Below, piece by piece: positions 23,548 to 35,900 of a DNA stretch of 64,000 bases. This DNA comes from Symbiodinium natans (taxonomy: Eukaryota; Sar; Dinophyceae; Suessiales; Symbiodiniaceae). Under the pieces are notes generated by a model, which saw nothing but the letters and a program-made list of their open reading frames with translations, did no database searches and was not told the origin of the DNA. The position numbers and the translations under genes are program-made. Where the stretch lies: positions 475,096-539,095 of the forward strand of contig CAJNDS010002237.1 in assembly GCA_905221605.1 (NCBI GenBank). The letters run 5' to 3'. The first letter of the stretch is position 1, and every line of letters begins with the position of its first letter.

Positions 23548-24516
23548 TTCACAAATCGCAAGCAGTGTCTTCCCTTCGTTTTTTCTGAAAGAGTATGTGC
23601 CCAAATCACAAATCGCAAGCAGTGTCCCCTTAGTTTTTTCTCCGAAAAAGTATGTGCCAAAATCAGACATGGCAAGCAGTGTCCCCCCTTTTTTTTGCTG
23701 CGGGAAGATGCCCACAAATCACAAATCGCAAGCAGTGTCCCCCAATTTGCTGGAAGATTATGTGCCAAAATCACAAATCGCAAGCAGTGTCCCCCTGTAG
23801 TTTTTTTTGTTGCAGGAAGATGTCCCAAATCCACAAATCGCAAGCAGTATCCCCACGATTTCTTGCTGGAAGAATATGTACCAAAGTCAGAAATCGCAAG
23901 CAGTGTCCCCCTTAGATTTTTGCTGAAAGAGTATGTGCCAAAACCACAAATCGCAAGCAATGTCCCCCTTAGTTTCTTTGCTGAAGGAAGGCTTCCCAAA
24001 ATCACAAATCGCAAGCAGTGTCCCCCATAGTTTTTTTCCTGAAAGAATATGCGCCAAAATCACAAATCACAAGCATTGTCCCTTAGTTTGCTTCATTCCC
24101 AAAGCACGAATCACAAGCAGTGTCCCCCTTAGTTTTCTGTTGAGAGAGAATGCTCCAAAATCAGAATCGCAAGCAGTGTCCCCCTTAGATTTTTTGCTGC
24201 AAGAAGATGTCCCAAAATCACAAATCGCAAGCAGTGCCCCCCTTAGTTTGCTACGGAATGAGTTCGAAATTGACAAACCGCAAACAGTGTCCCCATGAGA
24301 ATAGTTGAAAGAAAGACCATAATCAAAAATCACAAGCAGTGTCCCCATGATTTCGTTTCTGCAAGAATATGTACCAAAATCACAAATCGCAACCAGTGTC
24401 CCCCATGGATTTTTGCTGAAGACGGAATCCAAACTCACAAATCGCAAGCAGTGTCCCCAAAGCTTTTTTGCGGAAGGAAGGTGTCCCAAAATCACAAATC
24501 GCAAGCAGTGTCCCCC
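23548..24516. repeat. 18-copy degenerate minisatellite, units of 45-62 bp
   Basis: Each unit contains 'aaatcacaaatcgcaagcag' or a close variant, then 'tgtccccctta', a T-rich stretch, and 'gaagatatgtgccaaa'-like sequence. I count eighteen copies. Units differ by several substitutions and by the length of the T-run. Both strands stay open for more than 100 codons, with repeated peptides, because the core lacks stops; this is not evidence of a gene. A stray match to 'gcaagcagtgtc' lies at about 26631. Confidence 0.9.
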
Positions 24517-24529
24517 TTAGCCCCTCTAG

Positions 24530-27500
24530 TTTGTTACGAACATATCAAAGAATTGACATTGTTACTAGGTGCCTCTAGCAATAGATGAACATGACACGAA
24601 AGATTTAAATTTAGTAACTCTATCAACTACCATGCTATTTGTTCCGTCAGGGTTAATGGTATCAACATTAAATGATAAAGTCCTGTCGTTGATATCTTCA
24701 AACTGTTCAACGCCTTCATTTGATGCTGGAAACTCTACACCATCCCATAACCCAGAGACCGAAAACAACGAATAAGACAACCGAAGCCAAATGTTGAGAA
24801 TAAGTATTACCCCGAAAAATGGAAGCGACACAGACACGACAAGTATTGTAAACGCTTGCGCGCGCCGCCTCGGCAGCCGGGCCGGCCCCAGGACGGGAAA
24901 GGAGGAAGGAAGGTGGGAGGGGGGGGGGGGAGGGGGGTTTTGTGGGGGGGGTTTGAGGCACTCCCAACGCCCAACGCAGTGCCAACCCAACAATCACAGG
25001 GATGGAGCCGCTTGGGGCCGCCATCCTCGTAACTGTCTCGTCAGCTTTTACCCCGCGCACATTCGTTGCGTCTCGAAAGTACCAACAGTCACAGGGATCA
25101 GGGTGGGCCTCATCGCGGTCCTCACAACGGTCATCGTTTTTGAAACCTCATGTCGTTGTCGCACTTTGCATGCATTCACACTCACAGGGATTGGCTTGGA
25201 CCTCATCTTAAATTTTCTAGAAGCCACACCGCTCTGTAAAGATTTTTGAAGTCCTCTATGAACTTTCCCTTATAAACTGTCACAAGCCCTTTAAGAGCAA
25301 TCCATAAACCTGATGTAAACCACAAGGCCCATACAACAAGCGAAACCACAACAGGGGTAGGGTAATACATTGTAAACCACCTACAAACACCATGAACCCT
25401 GCATGAACTTTCATGTAAACAACAGACCACAGGCCACAGGACCACAGAGGGGATGGGGATATGAAACCATTACCATTACCACCACCACCACAGGCACCAC
25501 GGAGGGGCGGATGAAACCATTACAAAACACAACCACTTTGAATAGGGGGGAGGAAACCTGGCGGGGGGGGGGGGGGGGGGGGGGGGGGCCGGCCGCGCCC
25601 GGATGATATATACTTGTTTACATGTTCCTGATGCATTTCAGGTAGCTGTGCCTCGTGGCTGGTTCGCCAACTCAATGTGCCGCCGATTCAACCTGGAACT
25701 GCGAAAACGTGCGCCTTTCAATCATAGCTGGTGATTTTTCGCCAAGTCTTTGAAATTGATATGTAGATTTTGGTGTGAGTTTCTTGGTATATTTGATGTT
25801 GAATGTACATGTCGTTTCAGTTGTTTCGCAAGAAAAACCATGATGTACCCGGGATCGCTTGTACTGTATGGCTTGAGATGGTTCGTCGCTATGTGCAAAT
25901 TCTTTGTGATTGTTTTCATCGTGTTATGCTTGTGCAAGTGCCTGGTTTTATTGTCACATGCTTCGCAATTCCATGGTGGGTCAAAATCAAGACCAGCATT
26001 CTTCCATGATTCGGCAATGATTTTCTCTAGTCCAGCTGCGTCCCGCAGCTGTGCTTTTGGAGTCGTGGGACGCTTTTCAGCTCTTGGGCTCGAGCAGTCC
26101 TAGTATCTTAGCACACTGCTTTTCCTGGCTCCCGTCAGGCCATGCGTTGCAAAAGTGATCAGAGTGCGAATTTTGTGGGAGGTTGCAAATTATAAGTCAG
26201 CCCAGAATTCAGCAGGTCAGACATGATCGATCCTCAGATGCCGATGTTCGTTCGGCACCTGGCAACTGCTCAGGGGTCATGTGTTTCCAATGCCAGCTGC
26301 AACACCATAGGCTAGGCACATACGTAGCAGCTGCCTCTGCTTCTAAAGCATCTCCAAATCTGTGACACTGTTTGCAACTCTGCTGTAGACATGCAATTCA
26401 GCCCCCAAGATTTCAAAGTTTCACCACCAATTCAAACTCGCGGCATACCTGGTTACAGATGTTTGCGCTGACATTTTTTGCCCACGCTCTTCTGACGACT
26501 CGCACAAGCAATTACGCTCGACAAATATAGCAAGAATCCCTGAAGGCATCCATGCTCTTTGGCAGATACTCCATCAGGAGAAAAACAGAATGTCCAGTAG
26601 AGCGCTTGAAGTTTCAGGACATCGGATTGCAAGCAGTGTCAACCTGAATGATGCGATGAACCAGCCCTGCCTGAAGCTCCTTCTGGCAGCTGAGGCGACT
26701 CTGTACCACTTTTTGGGACGCATCGTAGCGTCGAGGCTGTTTGCCAACCTTCCGGCAGCTTTCGACATTGCTGGTCCCGCAGCCCAATGCATAGAGACTG
26801 CGGGGACTACTGTAGCCATGCCAGCAATGGGCACGTGGATCCGAGTCGATGGAATTCTTGACATGAGGTTCGCAACCTAACCTCTGCCTCTTGCGTCACG
26901 CATGTCTTGGATGTCACGCCACGCAGCGTCAAGACTTGTTTGCGAAGCGAGATATCTACTGGAATGAACACCGAACAAGGTTAATAGGCTGAAAGCTTTG
27001 CTAATTCCTTGCAACCTCATGCGTGGAAATGCAGAACCACAACTTGCCTGTGCCTTGCGAAGCAAGTGTTCGTGTGCTTGTAAGCAACTCCTCGTGTGTT
27101 GAACGTTCAGCTGTTGCGCTGGGCACAGCAAGGCATTTGCTTCGTCGAAAGACGGCGCACATGCTACATCCGCAACATCCGTAACCTGTCAGCCGCACTG
27201 CAGCGACCCGCACTGGGTGTCCCGGCTGTTCGTGTCCCGGCACCGTCAGGCTGTTCTGGCTTTAGTGGCAGACATCTCCAAGCCTCGGATCCCTTCGCCC
27301 GGTGACCAGATTCTTACGCTTGCTCCGCGTTGGCCGCATGAACTGCCGGTTGCAAGTAGACCAAGTACTTCGAGGTCCGTGCTGTTTGACTGGTCTCGCG
27401 AGACTTGGGTAGCCCGCATTCTAACGCATGGAAGGTGCTGTCGTAGGTTCAGACAGCAGCAGAGACCAAGACTCCCCAAAGGACGCCGTATTAGAGATTC

Positions 27501-27605
27501 CGGGAAGATTGCTGGGGTAAGGTCACATGAGCGACATTCTAGCCGTGTCAGCGCTGCATGAACCAATCATTGCGCCGTAAGTGCCATAAGCTCCGATGAA
27601 ACATT
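24530..27605. other. Host DNA with AT-rich islands, no supported gene
   Basis: An AT-richer island at 24540-24860 is open on the - strand (24565-24993). It shows a hydrophobic, membrane-like segment (LPFFGVILILNIWL) followed by an acidic soluble stretch. The family is unknown and it may be a relic of foreign DNA. A run of 26 G lies at 25563-25588, just after low-complexity 'accattaccacc' sequence. Between 25250 and 25600 there are degenerate AACC/TAAAC-type repeats. The remainder shows nothing I can identify. Confidence 0.4.
25563..25588. repeat. G26 homopolymer
   Basis: Twenty-six consecutive G on the + strand, followed by a CG-rich stretch. Confidence 0.95.
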
Positions 27606-27607
27606 CC

Positions 27608-29974
27608 GTCTATGTATCAACGTAGACATTCTACTTGAAGGATCAGGATTTCTGCCTTAAGCTCCACAGCGCAACTTTGGACGCCGTATAAGCCGGGAGA
27701 CCACTCGTTCCTAGAGAATGATTGCGAGGGGGGGAGGGGGCTAAATGATTGCGAAATACCACAATCATTTCCGTCCCCCAGAAATGATTGCAAGGGGCCA
27801 CATGGTGTGCGTTCCAATGGGGGTCATTGACTTAAAATGATTGCAGTTCTGTTAAGGGGTCCCCAAGAAAATGATTGCAACGGGGGAGGGGTAACATTCT
27901 GAGTGAGACATGATGCCGGGAGCGCACGTTCGCAGGGCTGGCATAGGTGCAATCGTTTCCGTGCAAGAAAGCTTCCAGGGATTTGGTGCCCGCTCACTGC
28001 ACGTCTTTGTCACCAATATGGCTGATGGAGCCATGCTCAATTGTTGCTGCGGACATGACCTGATTTCTGGATGCGCTCCTTTGTTCGCCGATGCACCTCG
28101 CGACTCATGGGTTTATCTCATGATGGTGGCAGCAGGTGCCGCGCCTGAGCTGAGGTCCAGGGACAAGGTGAGCGTGGGCCGCAGGGCGTCGGAGTCTCAA
28201 CCCCTACGCGTCCGGCTGCCGTTTGGGGCCAGTGCCAGAACTTGGAAGCAACCTTGCGGCGTGCGCAAGTCGATGAGGCTTCTGGATGGTTGCACGCACG
28301 ATTCAGCCTGCACTGAGTTTGCTCGTGGAAGGCGCAATGAGGCCGCGGACGAGCCTGTTTCTGCTGTTTCTGCCACGTTCCGGATGAGTGCGAGCTGGGA
28401 GAGCTCAGAAACGGCTTCCCGGCTGCAATGCGAGCTGCGTATCCTGCGGAGGATCCTGCTCTCCTTTCATGCGTGCCAGAGGCCGGGACTCCGTGAATTG
28501 AGGCAGTTAAATCGCTGCCTGAGATATGCTCTGCAAAGCAAGCAAGATCAAGCAAGCAAGCATTGATTGGGAGACGTTGCCTCAAGCAACATCCCAGGAG
28601 CGATGCGGACTCGCGAAGACAAGTGTTTTTGGGAGACTCCTTGTTGTTCGGCTGCATCCTCCCATGCGCATCATGCGCATGCGCCCAAAACGGCCGCTGA
28701 CTTAGGAAGTCTCGGAGAGCTTCTTTGACCTTACCGCAGACGTGCAGCTTCGAGCTGACCATGCGGAACCTTTGATTTGGGGCGCATTCCGGATTCCTTG
28801 TCCGAGCGGTCTGATCATCCAACACTGCACTTTGCACTTGTCGAACCTCTGCATGAATCCAGCCGTTGCTGCGTGCGCGTGGCATTCTTCAAGAAACAAC
28901 AGCGTGCCCGGAGGATGAAGAAGCACCATTGCCCTGCGCAGTGTTGCGTTACTTTGATATAGACAGCCGGCCGGCACCGACCTCCCAAATCTGCTCAGGG
29001 GCCGTGCAGCCACCGCTTGGGGTCTGCGCTAGCGCCACTCCCAGGCAAGTCTTCAGTGTGCGCGAGCCCATGAGGCTTTTGGATGGTTCCCCCCACGATT
29101 CGGCTTGCGACGAAACGGTCTATGTATCAACGTAGACATTCTACTTGAAGGATCAGGATTTCTGCCGGAAGCTCCAGAGGGCAACTTTGGACACCATAAG
29201 CCGGGAGCCCACGTCCGGAGGGCTGGCATAGGTGCAATCGTTTCCGTGCAAGAAAGCTTCCAGGGATTTGGTGCCTGCTCACATGTGCTTGTAACGAGCG
29301 TTGCCAATGCAACCATACTCAAGCTGACCTGGTTCAGTGCCGAGAAAAGCTCATTTCTTGTTGCTGCGGACATGACCTGATTTCTGGATGTGCTGCTTTG
29401 TTCGCCGACGCACATCGCGACCCATGGGTGCAGTTGCCCTGCCGCCTGTTCATGTGACCGATCACATGCGCAGACAGCGCGTTGCGCGTTGCGGTCGTGG
29501 CGAATGAATACAGCTATCCCTGGTACACACCGGTGCAATGCAGCTGCCAGAGGTTAGGAGCTGGTCATCCCAAGAGGCCCTGAGCATCTCATGACGGTGG
29601 CAGCAGGTGCCGCGCCTGAGCTGAGGTCCAGGGACAAGGTGAGCGTGGGCCGCAGGGCGTCGGAGTCTCAACCCCTACGCGTCCGGCTGCCGTTTGGGGC
29701 CAGTGCCAGAACTTGGAAGCAACCTTGCGGCGTGCGCAAGTCGATGAGGCTTCTGGATGGTTGCACGCACGATTCAGCCTGCACTGAGTTTGCTCGTGGA
29801 AGGCGCAATGAGGCCGCGGACGAGCCTGTTTCTGCTGTTTCTGCCACGTTCCGGATGAGTGCGAGCTGGGAGAGCTCAGAAACGGCTTCCCGGCTGCAAT
29901 GCGAGCTGCGTATCCTGCGGAGGATCCTGCTCTCCTTTCATGCGTGCCAGAGGCCGGGACTCCGTGAATTGAGG
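27608..29974. repeat. Local direct duplication (about 1.47-1.51 kb period)
   Basis: A block starting 'gtctatgtatcaacgtagac' at 27608 recurs at 29118. A block around 'gctggcataggtgcaatcg' near 27940 recurs near 29223. A block of about 390 bp at 28114-28503 recurs at 29585-29974 with a single difference seen (gatgg/gacgg). A third, diverged copy of the 'atgaggcttctggatggttg' part lies at about 29060-29115. The 390-bp parts are almost identical while the rest has indels and many substitutions, so duplication was followed by local homogenisation or by a second, younger event. No protein family was recognised in the open frames within it. Confidence 0.85.
27700..27922. mobile_element. 223-bp insertion with 8-bp target duplication
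   Basis: Comparison of the two duplicated copies shows that copy one carries extra DNA exactly between two copies of 'gccgggag' (27692-27699 and 27915-27922), whereas copy two has that octamer once (29200-29207). The insertion holds six 'aatgattgc' motifs, one of them inverted, each next to a G- or C-rich patch. No inverted ends are obvious and no coding frame fits inside. An 8-bp duplication is the length made by hAT-type transposases, so a non-autonomous hAT-like element is possible. Intron-like ends are lacking, since whatever the alignment the ends would be AC-AG or GC-AT. Confidence 0.6.
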
Positions 29975-32900
29975 TACTAGGATAGCCAGAACATCTTGCA
30001 AAGCATGCAAGCCTCGATTGGGGACTGACGGTTTCCAGGTGCAGTCCGGATTCCTTGTCACAGATCAGGTGTAGATCATCCTACATTCTGCATTTGTTGA
30101 ACTTTGACGTGAGCCGAGCCATAGCTCCGTTCGCATTCTGCAATACCAACCAGACCATCAGAGGGAATGTATATCTCAAATTCTCTCTCGTACCTGGCCC
30201 ATGTGCATGTCATGCGTGAGCCATGGACAACACTGCCTCAGATCTCGGAGCAGCGCCGCGGGTAAGCCTGCTCCTGTGAGTGGACCCCAAACCAGACCCA
30301 CGCCATGCCGACGTGCTAGATTTGAGCTTCCGCGCCCTGGACGGAAGGTCTACCGCTGCCCCCAAGTTTCTTGGAGGAGCACGCCCCTTTCATGTCATAT
30401 CTTAGTGGGAACCAAACGACTGCCCCGGCTGCGGGCTGGCAGAGCACTTTCAGGCGCTTTAGCACGCCTTGTTCCGACAAGAGATGAAGCTGCAATTATC
30501 CCCACAAGGAGCTGAGCGTACCACTTTCAGAGACTGTCAGTCAGACTTTGCAGGTTTGAAGCTCGTGCCCTCAAGCATGCAGCGCCTGTGGCATCCAGAT
30601 CCAAAATCCTGAAGTGGATGCCCTCCCGAGCACATGGAGCTGAGCCTTGCAAGCTCCAAGCCCAAGTCTGGGCTGATCAGGTGGTTGTCAGGTGACCGGT
30701 TGTGTCCGAGAGGCCTCACAAATTCCAAACATTTGGGCCGGATCGGTTTGACTCGGTTTGACAGTCCGCCAGCCGCAATGGGATTTCCCAAGCCCCAACA
30801 CGCCCTACCTGATGCGTTGTGGCAAACTAAGCCCGCAACAATGTTGATCGTGGAATGGCGCCCGCGAGATCAGGCATAAACTATTAACACTTCCTCACAG
30901 CAGGGCTGAGTCCAGGTCCAGATTCTTCCGTGAGAATATGACTTGTTTTTTGGGGGGGAAGGAGTTCAAGGAGTTCGGGTACAACTTGGTACAACTTTGT
31001 CATCTTTGAGACTCGGTGGCAAACGGAAGTGCCCCGAAGGATGAAGCAGCATCATTGGGACGTCACGTTCCTGTGGACAAGAGCTCAAATTTCTCGAATC
31101 TCTCTCAAGCCACATGAGCCATGGTCAAATCCCTGCCGCTGACATCCTAGCATAGTCTCGGTATGGTCAGGCCAACAGGCCTTGTCTGCCGAAGGCGACC
31201 CCTGCATTTCCAGGCCGTTTGGCTACAACAAAGTGGTCAGCGTTGCACGTTATTCAGGGCTCCTTCGTCGACCTGTGTATTACACACGATATGTCCAGCA
31301 TTCCAAGCCTTGGTGCTGCGCCAGTCACTCCACTGGGCCACGACATCTGACAAGACCGGGATAGGGGCCAGTAGTCGTCAGCATAATCGTGCCCGTCGTG
31401 CCCTTTGGGTCGCTGCGCGACTAGCCTTCTGACTTATCTGACTTATCTCGTGTTCGTGCCTTGGAGTGTGCGTGAAAGGCTCGACATGGCTGACTGGATG
31501 TCAAGCAACTTGCTTGCACACACGGTCACACACCCACTAGCCACACCTGCGAAAGCAGTGGTGTTAAGACTCCACAGTGGCAGAAGGCAACCTGCCTTCA
31601 GTGTGAAACCCTCCGGGGTCTTTAACATACCGACCCATGTTAGCCCAGACCTGAGGCCCGTCATCTCTGCAAGCTCCCCATCTCAGGAACTCGACGCTGG
31701 GCTCTAGGAGAGAAGGAGCCCTTGTGAAGATTCTGGAAGGGTGCGAAGGGGGTTTGGGGGGTTTGGGGGGTGCAGAAAGCCAGAAGACCCTTACTGCCCC
31801 ACTACACTGACGAGGCGATGCAAACAGGAAGGCTGGATTTACTTTTTGCGAGACTTAACCTTCGTCCAAGACCATGGCGTTGCCGCGCCGACAGCTTCTT
31901 AGCTTTTGTCGCAGTCTTGCGCTGCAATTTCTCACATAATCGGCGACCTCGGGGACAGGAGCTCCCCACGCCATATTAATTGGTCAATTTCTTGCTTGGC
32001 TCTTTTGGGAGCATATGTCTCCATCTGCTAGCTAGCATGATGTGTGCGGGCAGCGCCGTTTGGTGCAGTATGCAAAGCTTGAGATGTTGCCCGAACTGAA
32101 GCCCAGTTTGTCGGGCCTCGAACTGGCTGAAGCAGAGACTCTGGCAAGGGCCTCTCGTTGAATCAGCAAGTAGGTCTGACACAGCGGGGTGCCGCAAGAC
32201 CTCCTCCTCTGTACAGAGCTTTGTCGCAAGGGCTGCCCAGGCTGGTTGCAAACCCCACGTTCCGGGGTGGAGCCATGTAGCTGTGGGGACAAATGTGGCA
32301 GAGGTCGGGAGCCTATCAGCTGGGAGCAAGTGTCTGTTGCCTGACTCTTGCAACCCATTCTAGCTGCGCTGGCAGACATGGCACTGAGTTCTTTGCTACC
32401 TCGTGCTTTCCCGAAAGTTGTCTCCTTCAGGCGTCGTTGCCGGCACTGACGGAGCTTTCGGCATATTTGGTCCCCAAAGGTGTGCACGAAGTCGCTGCCC
32501 ACGCAGCATGGCCAGCGTGCCAGACCTTCCTGAAGCCAATCTCAGCAAGGCTGCCAATCAACCTTGGTCCTGGTGGAAGCTGAACGAGTGGAGCCCCTGA
32601 AGACAATCCATGTCAGCGTTTCTGGTCGGCTGCACCCAGCAGCACATGGCCGCCTGCCACCTCATCCACCACATGGAGTACTCCGTCACAAGAGTCTGGG
32701 TTGGCAGCCGCGCAAGCTTTAAGTACCACACTGCACACCTTGCAAGCACGCCCGTGCGCATCCTGATCTGAGCTCAGTTCCGCCACGTGGGCAACCTTTG
32801 GCATCCTCGTGAAGGCATGTGCATCTCGGGCGCACTTGGCCACACACAAGTTCAGCCAGTTCAGGCTGGCAATCAGCTCGCGCAAAATGCAAGATGCTGG

Positions 32901-35900
32901 ACGGGATGGCTTTCAATACTCCAGCTTCTGCTTTTGGGCAGGCCTTCAGTCACCCCTGCAGATGGCCAGAAGGTCCACTCCGTATCCGTGCACAGTCTAT
33001 GGCAGTCTATGGTCTATCGGTCTTGATCCATTCAGGGCAGTGTCCATGTCCTAAGGACCCCCTTGTTGAGTATCGGGGGGTTGGCTCTCTTGCAGCTGTG
33101 GGGTTCGCAGCCGCTGCCAGTTGCTCCATGCTGCCTTTATACTTTATTCTTGCTGCAGCAACTCACATCTGCCAGACGCCATCAGCATTGAGAATGCAGC
33201 AGTTTGCCGCCTTGACAGGAGAGCCTCAAAGGAAGTTTCTGCAAGAACCGGAGCAGCTTGTGATGGGCGCCCTTTCAGAATGGCATCTGCGCGGACCGGT
33301 CCAGCAAACCTGTGGGGAATAGGAACTGCGTGCAGCTTCGATGCAAAGGAATTGGACAGCTCGCTGGACCAAGTCACTTTGCTGAATGACGCAGAGCTGC
33401 TTGCAGGCGTGGTGACCTCGACAAGCGCCACGGGATTTGCAATCCGAGTGCCTGCCAGAAGTCTGAGTCCGTTGCACCAAGGCTCGCTGGTTCACAGCTT
33501 GTCCTAGGGCGCTCCTGCAGAAACTTTGTCGGGTCTCTCACAAACCGCCTGCATCAGGCGCGACTGGGTGGACATCCATGTACCCGGTAGAAGTGGCACC
33601 TACACCTAGAACATCATTTGAGCACAGAGTTCTGTACCCCAAAAACAAGCCAGAGCAAGAAAACAGCTGCTTCCAACGCTTGTGCCTGCTCATTTGCCAC
33701 TTGCCTGGACAATGGTTTGGTACATTTTTTTGCGCTGAGCTTTGACAAAGTTTTGGTTGCGTCGTTTGCAGGATGTTTGCTCTCGCTTCGTGGCACGCCA
33801 TCATGAAACCAGAACTTTGCGGGTGACCTCAGGATCTGCAAATTCTGCAAAGGGAGCCCGGACCGGACTGACCAGAACCCGCGAAGTGTGCTAGGACTGC
33901 TAGGACGCGAGTTGGCGTCAGCCCGCTTTCAACGGCTGCTTGCCCGTTCGTGGCTTGCAGGTCGTCGGCCCTGGACTTATAGATGAAGCTGCTGAACCGT
34001 GCCCTCGAGCCTCAGAAAGCTCAGAAACCTCAGAAACCTCAGAAACGGCCCGGGTGAGAGCAGGATGGCAGAGGAAGAGCCCGTCCCTGGCAAGGCAGCC
34101 AAGGCAGGGCCAGCTCGGCTCGGCAATACGCTGCATCTGCATAGGCCTCTGCACATCGGGACATGCTGGAGGCTGCTGGAGGCTTGAGGCTCAGGTCGTA
34201 GCTGTCGTGGCCTTGCTCTGAGGCTGCAGCTCGCGAGGCCGAGGCACCTCGAGCAAGCGCAGAAGGCACCTGCTTTGCAAGGCTCCTTTTTTCATCTGGG
34301 TTTGGCTGGAGCGTGCCAACCCAGACCTGACGCCGCGGGAGTGCAGAGCAGTCAGAGCAGTCAGAGCAGTGCAGGCCGGTCCGGCTGGGACAGCGCCACG
34401 GTGTCAGACGCTGCGCTCGTCCGCAGGGCAAGGTCCGATACGCGTAGCCGCATAGCTGCTTCCTGCTGCCATGTTGCCACGGCCGCCTCCTGGTGTTGGG
34501 TGCCGGAGCTTGCACAGCCCGGGAGCTGACTTCCGAGAAGGACCTGACGACACCGCACGCAGGTCTGCAGGACGCGTTCTTTCTCGCGCCAAGCGCACCT
34601 TGCTCGCTGATGAGGCCCTGCCTGCAGCTCGTGGCTGCGGGGCGCTAGCAAGGTCGGGCCTGAACACCAGCTCTGCATTTGGCTGAAGAGGAGTTCAGCT
34701 GGGAGAAAAGCCGCTGGCACAAGTTGAGGTCGCTGCGCTTGATGAAAGTCTGCTCCGCAGCGCAAAGCTTCTTGCCTTGTTTGCCAGTTCTGCTCTCCGG
34801 AATCACTGGGATCACCCCGTGCCCGGTTCCCACCTTGCTGGTCATGCACCGCAGACCTCAACATGAAATTGTGTTTGCATGCCTGACTCGTCGAAACTGT
34901 GGTGCTACGAAGCGCTGCCCAAGCTTGGAAGACGTGCCGATCCAATTGCTGAGGCTGCAGCCGAGCAATTCATCTTGTCCCAATCCGCTAATTGTTAGCT
35001 CCCTCTTTCCCCAGCTCTGCTTCTGCCTAGCGTCTGAGTCTACTGCTTTTGCCCAGTGTCTTTTGGGTTCACGCCTTCCTCAAATTAGCCCTGGCAGCAT
35101 GCAACACTTCAGCTTTGCTGCTGCCACGTTCCTGGTACTGACGGCTTCACTTTGCTGACCGGACGCCTTCACACCTTCAGGCTGAAAGATGCTGAAAAAG
35201 TCGGCCTTTGCCACCGACCTGAGCCTTTCCTACATTCCTCGCGCTTCTGGCTTTCAGCCACACGGAGCGGTGGCGCTTCTTGTCTCCGTGTCTTTGCGCT
35301 GCAGATCACTGCAGGCAAGCCCTGACGTGAGCCGGCACGGAATCCTTCGAATCCTTCACTGCACAGCGCAGCGACGCAAGTCGCTTTGCCGGCTGCTCCT
35401 CTGCCTGGGCTGTTGGCTGCGAGCTAGCCACAAGCATCCTGCAACAGCCGCGTAAAGGGCCGCCTATGCCACTGCAGCCTTGCCGGATCTTGCCTGCGTT
35501 GAAATCGCTGGACTCGCTGGACTTGAAGGACTTGAAGTTGGGCAGGGCCATGGCTGCAGAGCTGGATGGCGACACGGGTCGGCTGTGTCAGATCATGAAG
35601 CAACTCGCGTCCAGCAGAACTGGCGCTCCCACGGCTTGATGCCAGTCGCCCCAGCACTTGGCTTGCAGTGCTTGCAGCGGGAGGCACGGCCTCATCCAGC
35701 TAAGCACGACGCGGCAGGCAGAGATGGCCTCGAGCGGCTCGCGCGGCTCCTGTCCTGGCGCTGACCACGACGGCAGGCCGAGTTCAGGAATCTCGGCGTC
35801 TCGGGGGTCTCGGCGTGATGTGGCGCTGGGAAGGCGCAGCGGAAGCGCTGCGCCTTCCCTCGGCTCCACTCTGTGCCACCGGCGCAGACACAGCATGCCA

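Noticed and set aside
23527-24030. Repeat proteins of about 165 residues on both strands
   Set aside because: They are translations of the minisatellite. Both strands are open only because the unit core lacks stops, and frames shift between units.
23548-24516. CRISPR-like array
   Set aside because: The spaced conserved core recalls one, but the units are degenerate, the spacers are related T-rich sequences of varying length, there are no cas genes, and the setting is eukaryotic.
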